A DNA stretch of 64,000 bases from Mycolicibacterium boenickei (GTDB taxonomy: Bacteria; Actinomycetota; Actinomycetes; Mycobacteriales; Mycobacteriaceae), in assembly GCF_010731295.1 (NCBI RefSeq), contig NZ_AP022579.1, positions 62,001-126,000 on the forward strand, in the 5' to 3' direction. Positions 1 to 9,383 of this stretch are shown here, piece after piece (the stretch's first letter is position 1; each line of letters begins with the position of its first letter). The notes below the pieces were generated by a model that saw only the letters and a program-made list of their open reading frames with translations, did not search any database and had not been told where the DNA came from. Both the position numbers and the translations under genes were made by a program.

Positions 1-1597
1 ATCGGGGTGCAGGTAGCCGGGTGTCGGGATCCACCGCCTTGGCCGTCTCGGAGAATCGCCGAGCGAAGTTTCGCCGGTTGGCCGCCTGGTGCGCTGCCCA
101 CAGCGGCGTCTTGTACACGATGTTTTCCCAAGCTTCGACGGCGTCATGGTTGAGCTGCAGGAAGATTCCTTCGCCGCGGTCTTCGGTCGCGGGCACCCAC
201 GTTGGTTTGCCATTGCGGGTCAATTTGACCAGCCGTCCGGGCAGGTCGTTCACCCGGTCCATTTCGTCGAGCCGCGTGAATCCGATGAAGGCGTTGACCT
301 TTTTCATCTGATTGACGGCGACCACGCGACTGATCTGCGGGGGAAGCGCGGAGCCGCGAGCCATGTCGGTCACCATCAGGCCGGTAGCGTTCTTCTGGGA
401 TGGGAACAGCGCGGGCTTCTGCAAGTACTGCCATTCAGGAATCAGGAGTTCCACCGGATCCCAGTCGTCTCGCTTCTTTTTGCGCTCCTCGTCGGACTCG
501 GGCGGCGTAAGCGCATCGGCGATTGCAGTCGAAAGACTTTCGTCAGAGACACCAGCCAGATCGATGCTCTTCATGTCTGCCATCGCACGGATCACGTCGA
601 GCTGTCCTGCAAACTGCTTCAGAGTGTCGGCACCTAGCTCCAGCCGAAGCAGGTCACCTAGGGCTTCGGCTTTCTCGGCGTCGGTGCGGGGCATGACAAT
701 GATCGATTGGGTGGAGGCGAACCACAGATTGGAGGCACCCATCATGATCAACGCCGGCCGCGCATCACATTCCTTGTCGAACGCGTTCAAATGCGGGTGA
801 CGCCCGCGGCAGGTCTGCGGCAGCTTGTCGCGGCCTACGGAGCCCTGTGCCTCTGCCATGCCGCGGGTAGCCCCACATTGTGTGCACGCGATCATTGAGC
901 CGACGCTCTTGCCAAGGTTGGCGTCGCGCATTTTCAGGTCGGGCCGCTCTGCTTTGGCGCACCGCCGGCCCCGATGCACCCACAGTTCGTACGGAAACTC
1001 GTCGACGTGACCGTTGGTGCACGTGAGCAGGTGCTGCGCAGGTACCGCGGGGCTCTCCCGACGCCCAGTCTTGGCACCACCACGCTGGGCGCCACGGCCC
1101 GGACAGCTCTTATGAGTGAATTGTGCCAGGTCAGGGCGGAAGGGATGAGTGTTGACGTAGCTGAATCTAGGTAACGGGCCGAGGTAGTCGCAGCCGGTGC
1201 ATCGTAGCCACTGCGGGAACACGCGGGCCGGGATGCCCAAGTCGGCACCCTCTTTAGCGAAGGAGTTCAGTTTCGGCTGCCATGGATAGGGCCGCAGCGC
1301 GTCCACCTGCGGACCAAGATGCATCCGAATCACGTTGAGCAGCCGAGGCTCGATGACCGCCGGAATCTTCTCGCGCCGTTTCCAGATGGGCTCCCAATCG
1401 TCTAGGCCGGCGGGCATGACCGAAAAGCCGGGCAAGTCCATGATCGCGCCCGGACCGTAGGTGTACAGCAGCGACGAGGGCCGTGACGAGCCCACCTTGG
1501 CGCGGTTCTTGACCACCGCGTCTTCGGCATCGGCAAGGGGGTCCAGCGCCTCACCCGGATCGTGCAGCATCACCTCTTCGGGCGTGGTGTCGGTCAT
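1..1597 (-). CDS. drmB: DISARM protein DrmB (DUF1998), C-terminus outside window
   Basis: The frame reading leftward from the ATG at 1597 is open to base 1, giving about 532 residues without a stop, so the C-terminal part lies outside. The N-terminus has the DrmB-like stretch SSLLYTYGPGAIMDLPG. There are paired-cysteine motifs (CTGC, CTQC) and a CTNGHVDEFPYELWVH segment, all as in the DUF1998 family. In DISARM, DrmB acts with the helicase DrmA against incoming phage DNA. The start overlaps the drmA stop (ATGA), so the two are probably translationally coupled. drmC (phospholipase D-like) usually follows and cannot be seen here. The assignment rests on both the motifs and the neighbours. Confidence 0.9.
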   Translation of the reverse strand, partial: MTDTTPEEVMLHDPGEALDPLADAEDAVVKNRAKVGSSRPSSLLYTYGPGAIMDLPGFSVMPAGLDDWEPIWKRREKIPAVIEPRLLNVIRMHLGPQVDALRPYPWQPKLNSFAKEGADLGIPARVFPQWLRCTGCDYLGPLPRFSYVNTHPFRPDLAQFTHKSCPGRGAQRGGAKTGRRESPAVPAQHLLTCTNGHVDEFPYELWVHRGRRCAKAERPDLKMRDANLGKSVGSMIACTQCGATRGMAEAQGSVGRDKLPQTCRGRHPHLNAFDKECDARPALIMMGASNLWFASTQSIIVMPRTDAEKAEALGDLLRLELGADTLKQFAGQLDVIRAMADMKSIDLAGVSDESLSTAIADALTPPESDEERKKKRDDWDPVELLIPEWQYLQKPALFPSQKNATGLMVTDMARGSALPPQISRVVAVNQMKKVNAFIGFTRLDEMDRVNDLPGRLVKLTRNGKPTWVPATEDRGEGIFLQLNHDAVEAWENIVYKTPLWAAHQAANRRNFARRFSETAKAVDPDTRLPAPR

Positions 1598-4500
1598 CAG
1601 TCCTCATCTCCCACTGGCAGGGTCCACCGTGGTGCACCATCGGGAACGTGCGCGAACAGGCGCTCGGGGATGGGACTGACGAGGATGTTGATCTCCGGCT
1701 GCACTTCCCGCATCGAGTTCGCAATGACAAACGGCGCCTGATTGGACGACCCGACACCGGCTTTGGCGTTCTCGGGACTCATCAACAACGGCAGGTACTT
1801 GTCTCCTTCCCCCGTGCGTTCGTAGACCAGCGTCCTGTGCATGTCGCTGGCGCGGCTGGCGCGGTCGACCCACCGGTCGATGCGATTCACCAAGCGGTCG
1901 CTGGCGTACTTCACCGCCACCTCATCTAGCGCCGCAGCCGAGATCCGCGCTTTCAGTCGTTCGGCGACACGCTCGACAACCTCCCGGTGTTCCTTGATTC
2001 TCCAGGCGCTGCGCTCTTCAGAGAGTCCGTCGTCCAGTGGCGCCTGCAGCACGCGGGCCACGCTGACCAATAGTCCATCAAGTCCGCGATCGAGCGACGT
2101 CGGCGAGTACGGCGTCACCGACAACGCTTCCACCTGGGAGTAGAATGTCTCGTGGTAATGGCGGAACTGCTCGTAATGCGCCAGGTCCCGGGGACGTGCC
2201 CAGTTACCCAGTGTCACAACCAAACCGGGGCGTTTGGAATCGCGGCCGACACGAGACGAGGCCTGGATGTACTCGGCGGTGTTCTTGGGCTGACCGACGA
2301 CGAGCATCAGGCCGAGCCTCTGCACGTCAACACCCACCTGCAGCATCGAGGTGGCCAACACCACGTCGAAGGGCGCTTCCTTGCGCGTGTGCACCTTCTT
2401 GCCGTCGCGCTGTGCTGCCATTCGCGCCTGGAAGGCTTCGGTGGTGTCATAGTCAGGGTCGAATTCCAATCCCAACCGGTCCAGTGTGCGGCCGATCTCC
2501 GACGAGGCGATCCGTGCGGTGAGCTCGCCGGTGTTCAGCAGTCCGAATGCGGCGCCGTGGCGGGGTGGAAATCCGGAGTCTTTGCGGGGGCGCTTGATTC
2601 GATTCTGAACATCATCGCCCATGTAGCGGGTCATGCCGGCAAGCTCGCGGGTGGCATTGAAGTACCCGACCAGTGTCAGGTAGGGGTCGGCAGCGATGCC
2701 GCTGCGGTCCAAAAGCAGCTGCCCGGCAGACAGCAATACTTCGGAGACGCGAATCTCAGCGCTGGCCAGGCGCACTCCCTGCGCGCTCACCCCGATATAC
2801 CTTCGGCCGGGTGTTGATTTGGTGATTGGGATTTCGCGGGAGAAGTAAGTGTCGGCGACATCGAGCACCTGCGGCGGGAAAATTTCCAGGCGCCGCCCGT
2901 AGAGGCCGCGCACCTGTTCCTGGGCATTGCGGACGGTGGCGGTGGACGCGACGATCAGCGGCCGCACCGGCTTCCCGTCGGCTTGCTCCCATGAGGCCAG
3001 TGTCTCCACCGCGACCTCGAACAGGCCAACGGCGGTGCCTAGGGCCCCGGTGATTAGGTGGAGCTCGTCCTGAATGATCAGGTCTGGCGGTCGCAGCCGG
3101 TTCACCGGATGGACGGTGGCCGCGGGATACCCGTCCACAGCCGGATGCGCAGTGGAGATGTTGCACGCCGCATAGTCGGGGTGGACGTAGCCGTGGCGAC
3201 CGCAGCGCCGCCCGACGTAGCCGAACAATGCCGCGGCTTCACCTTCGCGGGCGAGGCGGGCGAACTTATCGACGGTGGCGATGACGAAAGCCGGTGTCAG
3301 TCGGTAGATCTCCTCGTCCACGGTCAGAATCGGCAGGCCCTCACTGGCCTGCCCGCCTTTAGCGAACGGGCAACGCGCGAGGTCATCTCCGCAGTAGACA
3401 AACACGCGTCGGGCAGTCGCATCGGCTTTGACCTGCGCGGCAGCGATCGGTGTGCCACACCATGGGCAGCGCTGGACCTGGAGCACGGTTAGCCGATGCG
3501 AGCCGTATTCGTTGGCCTTCGTCAGCTGTTCGTCCGCTTCCTCGAAGCGTTTCGGGCTAACATCGGTACCGACCCATAGCCCAATACGGAACGGCTCACT
3601 GCCCCATGTGTTTTGGTCACCTTGGCGTAGCAGCTCGGCTGCGCACACCAATGCCGTGGCGCGTTGGAACTGCTGGGCAGTGAGCAGCCGCAGCGTGTAG
3701 CGCATCAGCACCGCAACGCCGTCGCGGCCGTCCAGCAGTCCGTCGGCCGATTCGACGAGCCCCTGGCGACGCCGGATCGCGAACGTGTAGGCAGCCAACC
3801 CAAGGTAGGCCTCGGTCTTTCCACCACCGGTCGGGAAGAACAGCAATTCCACTTGTGCCAAGTGCTCCGCGCTGCGCAGCTGCGTCTCCGGATTCGTCAA
3901 TGCTCCGAGTTGCATCAGGATGAACGCCAACTGGAAGGGCCGCCACGAAGCAGCCTTCGCACCAGCCTCGGCCACCATGCTCTGTGCATCGGCGATCGAT
4001 AAGACGGGATCTGAAGCGCGCAACGCAGCTACCTGAGAGGCGATGCGCTGATCGCGCATCACTGCATTCATGAACTGAAAGCAGCGAAGCGCTTCAGCGT
4101 CGGCCACGACGTGGTCGAGCCCGCCTTGTAGTCGCTTATGAGCCCGTCGGGCTTCCACCAGTGCCAGGTCGGCCGTATCGCGAAGATGAGACGGCAACTG
4201 CGCGATCGCTTCTTCTTGACTTTCGAGCCATTCTCCGTAGCCGGCGATGAGGGGCTGCAGTCCTGCGCCGACTTGTTTTGCGTTCGCGGATGCCAAGGCA
4301 TCCATGGATAGCAATGCGTTCTCGACGTCGCGCGCCTGGGTCTGCGGGGTTTCAGCGACGGGAAGCCAGGTGGTCCACACTGCAGCCGCCCGTCGCGATT
4401 CCTTTTTGGCAGTCCAGTCCACCGAGCAGGTCCGACCGATGGCGTACTCAAGTCTGTTGCGGTACTGCAGGTTTAAGCGTTGGACCTCGGCGTCGTGTTC

Positions 4501-5310
4501 CGGCACGTCTTGTTCAAGGACATCGCACACCGGAAGAAAGACCTCCGCTCCCCCGGCATCGATGTAAAGCTTGGTCTGGAACATCCACATCCCAATCGGG
4601 ATCGGCATCGGCGTCTCGCGGTCGTTGCACAAAGCGATTTCGACGAGCACCCGGTCGTACGTCGCGTCGTCGTAACGGTCCACCCGAAGACAGATGGTGT
4701 CGCGCAACTGGATGGTCGCCGTTTGGCCGGCATCGAGATCGGCGAGGCGGACGGTTCGGGGTTCTTCCACCGGGATGCGCTGGAAATGGCGGATCGGACG
4801 GCCTGCCTTGCTGACCTTATCGGTCTGCACCGACTCGTAAGTGCCCCACGACGCCGTAACAGTGAACGCCTCCAAGTCGGGCGGCACCTGGAACCGCAGA
4901 CCCATCGACGAGGGAATCATCAACCCCTGCTTGGGCGCCCGATCCTCACCGTCATCGTCGCTGGCATCAGCCTCGTCCTCGTCGGCGGCGAACGCCGGAA
5001 TGCCCCGCCCCTCTGCCGCGGCGCTTTCGTCGGCCTGAGCTTCAGCCAACTCGCCGCGCTCGGTCTCTACACCCGCGTCTGCGCTACCAGCTGTGACTCC
5101 AGTGAGGCGTACCGGCGCGATATGCCCGACCAGATACTGCGAGCGCGGGCTGAACGGCAACAACTCGTCGGGACCGTGAATCGGGCCGAGCAGCTCGCGC
5201 TCCAGAACGTCAACCAAGTTCTCTCGAACCGTGAACGACGAGCCGTCCGGCTCGAAGGTCAAGTCGTAGGTCGAGCCCGGTTCCTTCGCTTTCTCAGTGG
5301 CGCTGGTCAT
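1597..5310 (-). CDS. drmA: DISARM helicase DrmA
   Basis: 1237 residues, the usual size for DrmA. Helicase signatures occur in order: Walker A FPTGGGKTEAY near residue 493, DELH (motif II) near 747, a STAT motif near 790, and QASSRVGRDSKRPG (motif VI) near 1018. A Cys cluster (CPWCG, then YCGDDLARC) sits near residues 610-640 and may bind zinc. The first ~150 residues are acidic and of low complexity. In DISARM, DrmA and DrmB form the DNA-engaging core. The start shares one base with the drmMI stop (TAATG) and the stop overlaps drmB, so the gene sits inside a single coupled operon. Confidence 0.93.
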   Translation of the reverse strand: MTSATEKAKEPGSTYDLTFEPDGSSFTVRENLVDVLERELLGPIHGPDELLPFSPRSQYLVGHIAPVRLTGVTAGSADAGVETERGELAEAQADESAAAEGRGIPAFAADEDEADASDDDGEDRAPKQGLMIPSSMGLRFQVPPDLEAFTVTASWGTYESVQTDKVSKAGRPIRHFQRIPVEEPRTVRLADLDAGQTATIQLRDTICLRVDRYDDATYDRVLVEIALCNDRETPMPIPIGMWMFQTKLYIDAGGAEVFLPVCDVLEQDVPEHDAEVQRLNLQYRNRLEYAIGRTCSVDWTAKKESRRAAAVWTTWLPVAETPQTQARDVENALLSMDALASANAKQVGAGLQPLIAGYGEWLESQEEAIAQLPSHLRDTADLALVEARRAHKRLQGGLDHVVADAEALRCFQFMNAVMRDQRIASQVAALRASDPVLSIADAQSMVAEAGAKAASWRPFQLAFILMQLGALTNPETQLRSAEHLAQVELLFFPTGGGKTEAYLGLAAYTFAIRRRQGLVESADGLLDGRDGVAVLMRYTLRLLTAQQFQRATALVCAAELLRQGDQNTWGSEPFRIGLWVGTDVSPKRFEEADEQLTKANEYGSHRLTVLQVQRCPWCGTPIAAAQVKADATARRVFVYCGDDLARCPFAKGGQASEGLPILTVDEEIYRLTPAFVIATVDKFARLAREGEAAALFGYVGRRCGRHGYVHPDYAACNISTAHPAVDGYPAATVHPVNRLRPPDLIIQDELHLITGALGTAVGLFEVAVETLASWEQADGKPVRPLIVASTATVRNAQEQVRGLYGRRLEIFPPQVLDVADTYFSREIPITKSTPGRRYIGVSAQGVRLASAEIRVSEVLLSAGQLLLDRSGIAADPYLTLVGYFNATRELAGMTRYMGDDVQNRIKRPRKDSGFPPRHGAAFGLLNTGELTARIASSEIGRTLDRLGLEFDPDYDTTEAFQARMAAQRDGKKVHTRKEAPFDVVLATSMLQVGVDVQRLGLMLVVGQPKNTAEYIQASSRVGRDSKRPGLVVTLGNWARPRDLAHYEQFRHYHETFYSQVEALSVTPYSPTSLDRGLDGLLVSVARVLQAPLDDGLSEERSAWRIKEHREVVERVAERLKARISAAALDEVAVKYASDRLVNRIDRWVDRASRASDMHRTLVYERTGEGDKYLPLLMSPENAKAGVGSSNQAPFVIANSMREVQPEINILVSPIPERLFAHVPDGAPRWTLPVGDED

Positions 5311-8300
5311 TACAGCAGTGTCCCCTGCTCGTCTGGTGCGCTCGTACCGCGACGGCCTTTGCTTTTCGTTTGCGGTGTCTGCTTTGCTTCCTCGGCGGCC
5401 CTGCGATGGTTCTCCTCCAACAGCCGGTCAAGAATCTCCACCCGCGCTGCGGGACTCACCGTCCAGCGCTGAATCTTTCGATAACTGTGAAAACCATGGT
5501 CAAGCCGGACATCCGACCACCCGTACGCATCCATAACAGCGGAGTCAAGTTCCACCTGGATAGCTCGCATCCGTGCAATCTCGGGATCAGCGCCATCGGT
5601 AACCTGCGGAGAGTTAACGAAGTTGTAGAGACGCGTCAAGCCTAGGTGCCGGCCTTCCATAATCCCGCGTCGTTCCGCGTCCATCAATTCCCCGACTTCC
5701 AGCAACCGGTTGGAATCGATTGGCCTAGGGAATGTTTCGAACACATCGGATAATGAGTAATTGACGTCCGCGCGCATTGTTGATCCATACTTCGTTGCCC
5801 AAAGTTGGTGAATGCTCGAGGAGAGCACCGCCTGGTCGCAGCGCGAGTTAGTCGCAAATACACCTAGCTTATTTGCGAAAACTTGGTTAGTCGGCACGCG
5901 GATCGGCATCAGAGTATTGCTGACAAGCGCGATCACCAACACCTCGTCAAGATTGGCGATCGCTCGCCGCATCTCTGGCCGCGGCCGGATGAACTGCCAC
6001 CAGTACTCTCGTGCGCGGGGGTCGTTGTTTCTTTGACGGTCAGGTTTCACCGCATCTAACACTCGGGCGAACGGAAGACGGTAAGGCTCAGCGGCTTCTA
6101 AACTGCGGCCATCGAAATCAATGACCCAACGGGAGGCCGAACAATCCGGACGGGTGTTTAGATCCTCACCATTCAGAAACGGAAAAAGCACTTCGGAATT
6201 GCGCGAGTCCGCCGCAATCCACGCCCGCGCCTCCGTGGGTTCAAGAAGGAAACCGAGGCCCAGAATGTTGCAGCCTTGGAATGCGGTGTCCGTATTCTCA
6301 GCAAGTCGAACAGGTGGTCCATCGAGGCGGCCACCCGACTCTAGCAACGTGGTAATGCGTCCGACCGGTTCGTCGTCGCAGATGCGAACCACGTGATCAC
6401 TCACCTTCCCTGCTGTCCCCCAAACGGCGGCGAATTCGAGGTTGGCGCTGGCAACGGGCCATGACCTACTTTGGATGGCACGGGTGATGGTGAGACCTGC
6501 GTCGACCATTCTGTCGAGCCCGACTATGCGGGTGTCACCCTGGGCAATGGTATTCGTGGCGATCAACCCAAGATTACCGTGAGGCGAGAGCAAGTCCTGG
6601 GTGCGCAAGAAGAAGTAGGCCACTTGGTCGGCACTGCCCTTGACCCCGCCAGCGAGTACATTGACGAACCAGTCACGGATGTTCGTTCCCATTGCACCGG
6701 TCAGCTTTTGGCCTCCGAGAAATGGCGGATTCCCGACTATGGCGTCGAACCCGCCACGCTCTAGGATCACGTCAGGCGCTTCGATCACCCAATGGTTTGG
6801 CTGCCAGCGCGAGTAATCAGTCGGCACTGTCGGGGTGAGACCGCTGTCAATAATGCCTTCGAGCATGGTGGAATCTGGTTCACCGGATTCGGGGTGGGCG
6901 GCTTTGACAGCGATACGCAAGGTCTCGTAAGCCTCGTCGAGCGGCTTGCTCGGCTTCCCGCCTACCCTCAATCCGGCGGCGACCACACCGTCGGCAATCT
7001 TGCGTAAAGATGCCGTCGCGTAGCGCAATTGAGCGAGCTGCCGGCGTTTGGCCGCGCTGTTGCGGGCTGGATTGTTCTCGATGACTTCGGATGCCAGTTG
7101 ACGGCGCAGATCACCGGCTTTGCTAAGGATGGTGTCGATATCGACGTCGAAGATGTCGAACATCTCGCCCGGCGGTACACGTTTCGGATCGATATGTAGC
7201 TTACGGAGTTGCTCCAGGCTGGTAATTCCAAGCAGAGAGTTACCAAGAAAAATTTTATCGTCGACGAACGAGAACGGCAGGTCACGGTCCAGGGACACCA
7301 GCCACAGGGAGAGCTTGCACATTTCAACGGCCATGTCGTTGATGTCGGCACCATAGAGGCAGTTTGCGACGACTTCACGGATTGCCCGACGGTGCAGGTC
7401 GCTGCGTTGGGCGTTGTCGGAGTCTTCGGCTGACCATGCTTCAACCACGCGGTCTGCCAAGTAGCTGGCGGCCGAAACGAGGAAAGCCCCTGAGCCGCAG
7501 GCAATGTCGGCGACCTTGAGGCTCAACAGGTCATCAGACGACTTCAGTTTCCACTGGGATTCGTCAGCGGTCTGATACGGGCCCGGTGCGTAGCACAGGG
7601 GTTGCAAGGCATGCAGGACGACTTCACGCGCCAGCGATTTCGGGGTGTAGTGCGCGCCCGCGTTCTTGCGCGAGGGCGTCTCCTTGACCATCAACCCACC
7701 GGCGAGCACCACAAACGGGCGACCCCGCAAATCTTGACGGATGACGCCAAGCCAGGGCAGTACGCGTTCGCGCAGCTTAGGATCGTCACCCACCGCTTGC
7801 ACCAAGCCGCTTATCACGCCCAGCTCCGCCTTGGCGTCGATGCCTTTTACGATCGCTCCCGCTGATTGGGGTTTCGCCGACGGTTGGTCGCTTTCGATGT
7901 GTGCGCGAATTGCGTCAGCCAGCTTCTTCGGCGCAGCGTTAGCCGCCGCAAGCCGCTCCAGCTCGGCCAGCGAGATCTCAGGCTCCTCGCCGCGGGCACC
8001 CTGCAACCCGAGATAGGTCTCATCCACTGTGACGGCGGTGTAGCCGAGCAGGCCCTCGTAGATGTAACCAATCTGTTCGACGTCAATGTCTCGGAATGAG
8101 ATTCGCCGTACTTCGTTCTTTTTGAGGACGGCCTGCTGAACCGAGCGCAAGGCGTGCAACATTACCCGGTCCGATACGGCAACGGCCAGGGTCCCATGGG
8201 GGGTGGGTGCAGTAAGGAATGGAAAGCGCTCTGGGTCAAACAGCGAGCCGCCGTATGCGGGGACCCGCATGTTCTCGAAAGAAGCGCCACCGTAGAGCGC

Positions 8301-9383
8301 CTGGCTGGTCGCGAGCAGTCGATGCCACGTGAGCGAGGTCGCGTCGAGGGCTTCTTCACTCTCCTCGGCCTCGCGGGCTTGCAAGCGGTCTAGTTCGCGA
8401 GAGATTCCGTAGCCCTGCTCAAACAGCTCTCCTGATGGCAGTAGCCCGCGCTCTTCGGCGAAGAGCAAGAAGACGATTCGCATCATGATCGTCACCGCGG
8501 CTTCGTAGCTTTGGTGAGTGTCAGCAGGCAGCGGGTTGGGTTCGCCGCGTTGTTGGGCATCGCGTGCCGATTCAGAGAACGACTGGATGAGCAGTTCGAC
8601 AGCCCGCCGAACCTGCGCGCCGAGGGCTTCGGTGATTTCTTCGGCGGCGGCAACGGATTCCTCGAAAAGTACCGAGAGCCGCTCGTCTGCCTTGCCGCCG
8701 ATGATGTGCTGACGTGAGATCAGCGCAAAGAATGCGTCACGGGTACGGGGCTCCTCCACCCAGGTCAGCGCGTCCACCACACCCGAGGCGGTCATGGCGC
8801 CGGCGCGTGCACACACCAGCGCCCACCAGCGACCGTCGGTCACGATGCCAATCGGGATGCCGTTGTCGCGCAGCAGCGCTTCCATCCGGTCGATCGGGGT
8901 GGCCGCCCACAGGTCACTGGGGACCTGGCGCAATGAATCGACCGGTTCGATCATCGACACCAGGGCACCGATAGCGCCGTCGGGGTCCAGCAGGGCTGCC
9001 TCGGCGCCGACGGTGACCGCGCGGTTGGGTGACTGAGCCGTGATGCCGGCGACGGGTCCCCAGGACAGGGATTCGGCCCAGCCGACGACGTCGCGCAGTA
9101 CGGTTTCGACCCATTTGTCGCGGGCGATGCGGTACGCGTCATCGATCGTGCCGTCGTCGCCGGCGGCGCGATCTGCTGTCTCCCATGCGGCTTCGAAGTC
9201 CTTGCGGGCGTACAGCAGTGCTTCTTTGCGGGTGTCATCCAAGGCCGGTATGCCCTGCGGCCATACCCGCTTGAGTGGTGCGATCGCTAGGAACGGGCCG
9301 TCTGTGTCGACGAGTTCGAGCCAGGCGCGGTGCAGCTCGGAAACGTTGGGTGTCGAACGCTGCCGGGGTGTGCGGGGTGCCAT
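5310..9383 (-). CDS. drmMI: DISARM adenine-specific DNA methyltransferase DrmMI
   Basis: 1357 residues. A class I SAM-dependent N6-adenine methylase is indicated by AGAHYTPKSLAREV (motif X), DIACGSGAFLVSAASYLAD near residue 632 (motif I) and VGNPPF near 886 (motif IV). The architecture resembles the large Type IIL/BREX-like methylases with long N- and C-terminal extensions. It should methylate host DNA so that DISARM can tell self from phage; the target is unknown. The probable target-recognition part, after about residue 900, is richer in A+T than its surroundings (5701-5760 counts 45% G+C). The start shares one base with the drmD stop (TGATG). Confidence 0.92.
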   Translation of the reverse strand: MAPRTPRQRSTPNVSELHRAWLELVDTDGPFLAIAPLKRVWPQGIPALDDTRKEALLYARKDFEAAWETADRAAGDDGTIDDAYRIARDKWVETVLRDVVGWAESLSWGPVAGITAQSPNRAVTVGAEAALLDPDGAIGALVSMIEPVDSLRQVPSDLWAATPIDRMEALLRDNGIPIGIVTDGRWWALVCARAGAMTASGVVDALTWVEEPRTRDAFFALISRQHIIGGKADERLSVLFEESVAAAEEITEALGAQVRRAVELLIQSFSESARDAQQRGEPNPLPADTHQSYEAAVTIMMRIVFLLFAEERGLLPSGELFEQGYGISRELDRLQAREAEESEEALDATSLTWHRLLATSQALYGGASFENMRVPAYGGSLFDPERFPFLTAPTPHGTLAVAVSDRVMLHALRSVQQAVLKKNEVRRISFRDIDVEQIGYIYEGLLGYTAVTVDETYLGLQGARGEEPEISLAELERLAAANAAPKKLADAIRAHIESDQPSAKPQSAGAIVKGIDAKAELGVISGLVQAVGDDPKLRERVLPWLGVIRQDLRGRPFVVLAGGLMVKETPSRKNAGAHYTPKSLAREVVLHALQPLCYAPGPYQTADESQWKLKSSDDLLSLKVADIACGSGAFLVSAASYLADRVVEAWSAEDSDNAQRSDLHRRAIREVVANCLYGADINDMAVEMCKLSLWLVSLDRDLPFSFVDDKIFLGNSLLGITSLEQLRKLHIDPKRVPPGEMFDIFDVDIDTILSKAGDLRRQLASEVIENNPARNSAAKRRQLAQLRYATASLRKIADGVVAAGLRVGGKPSKPLDEAYETLRIAVKAAHPESGEPDSTMLEGIIDSGLTPTVPTDYSRWQPNHWVIEAPDVILERGGFDAIVGNPPFLGGQKLTGAMGTNIRDWFVNVLAGGVKGSADQVAYFFLRTQDLLSPHGNLGLIATNTIAQGDTRIVGLDRMVDAGLTITRAIQSRSWPVASANLEFAAVWGTAGKVSDHVVRICDDEPVGRITTLLESGGRLDGPPVRLAENTDTAFQGCNILGLGFLLEPTEARAWIAADSRNSEVLFPFLNGEDLNTRPDCSASRWVIDFDGRSLEAAEPYRLPFARVLDAVKPDRQRNNDPRAREYWWQFIRPRPEMRRAIANLDEVLVIALVSNTLMPIRVPTNQVFANKLGVFATNSRCDQAVLSSSIHQLWATKYGSTMRADVNYSLSDVFETFPRPIDSNRLLEVGELMDAERRGIMEGRHLGLTRLYNFVNSPQVTDGADPEIARMRAIQVELDSAVMDAYGWSDVRLDHGFHSYRKIQRWTVSPAARVEILDRLLEENHRRAAEEAKQTPQTKSKGRRGTSAPDEQGTLL

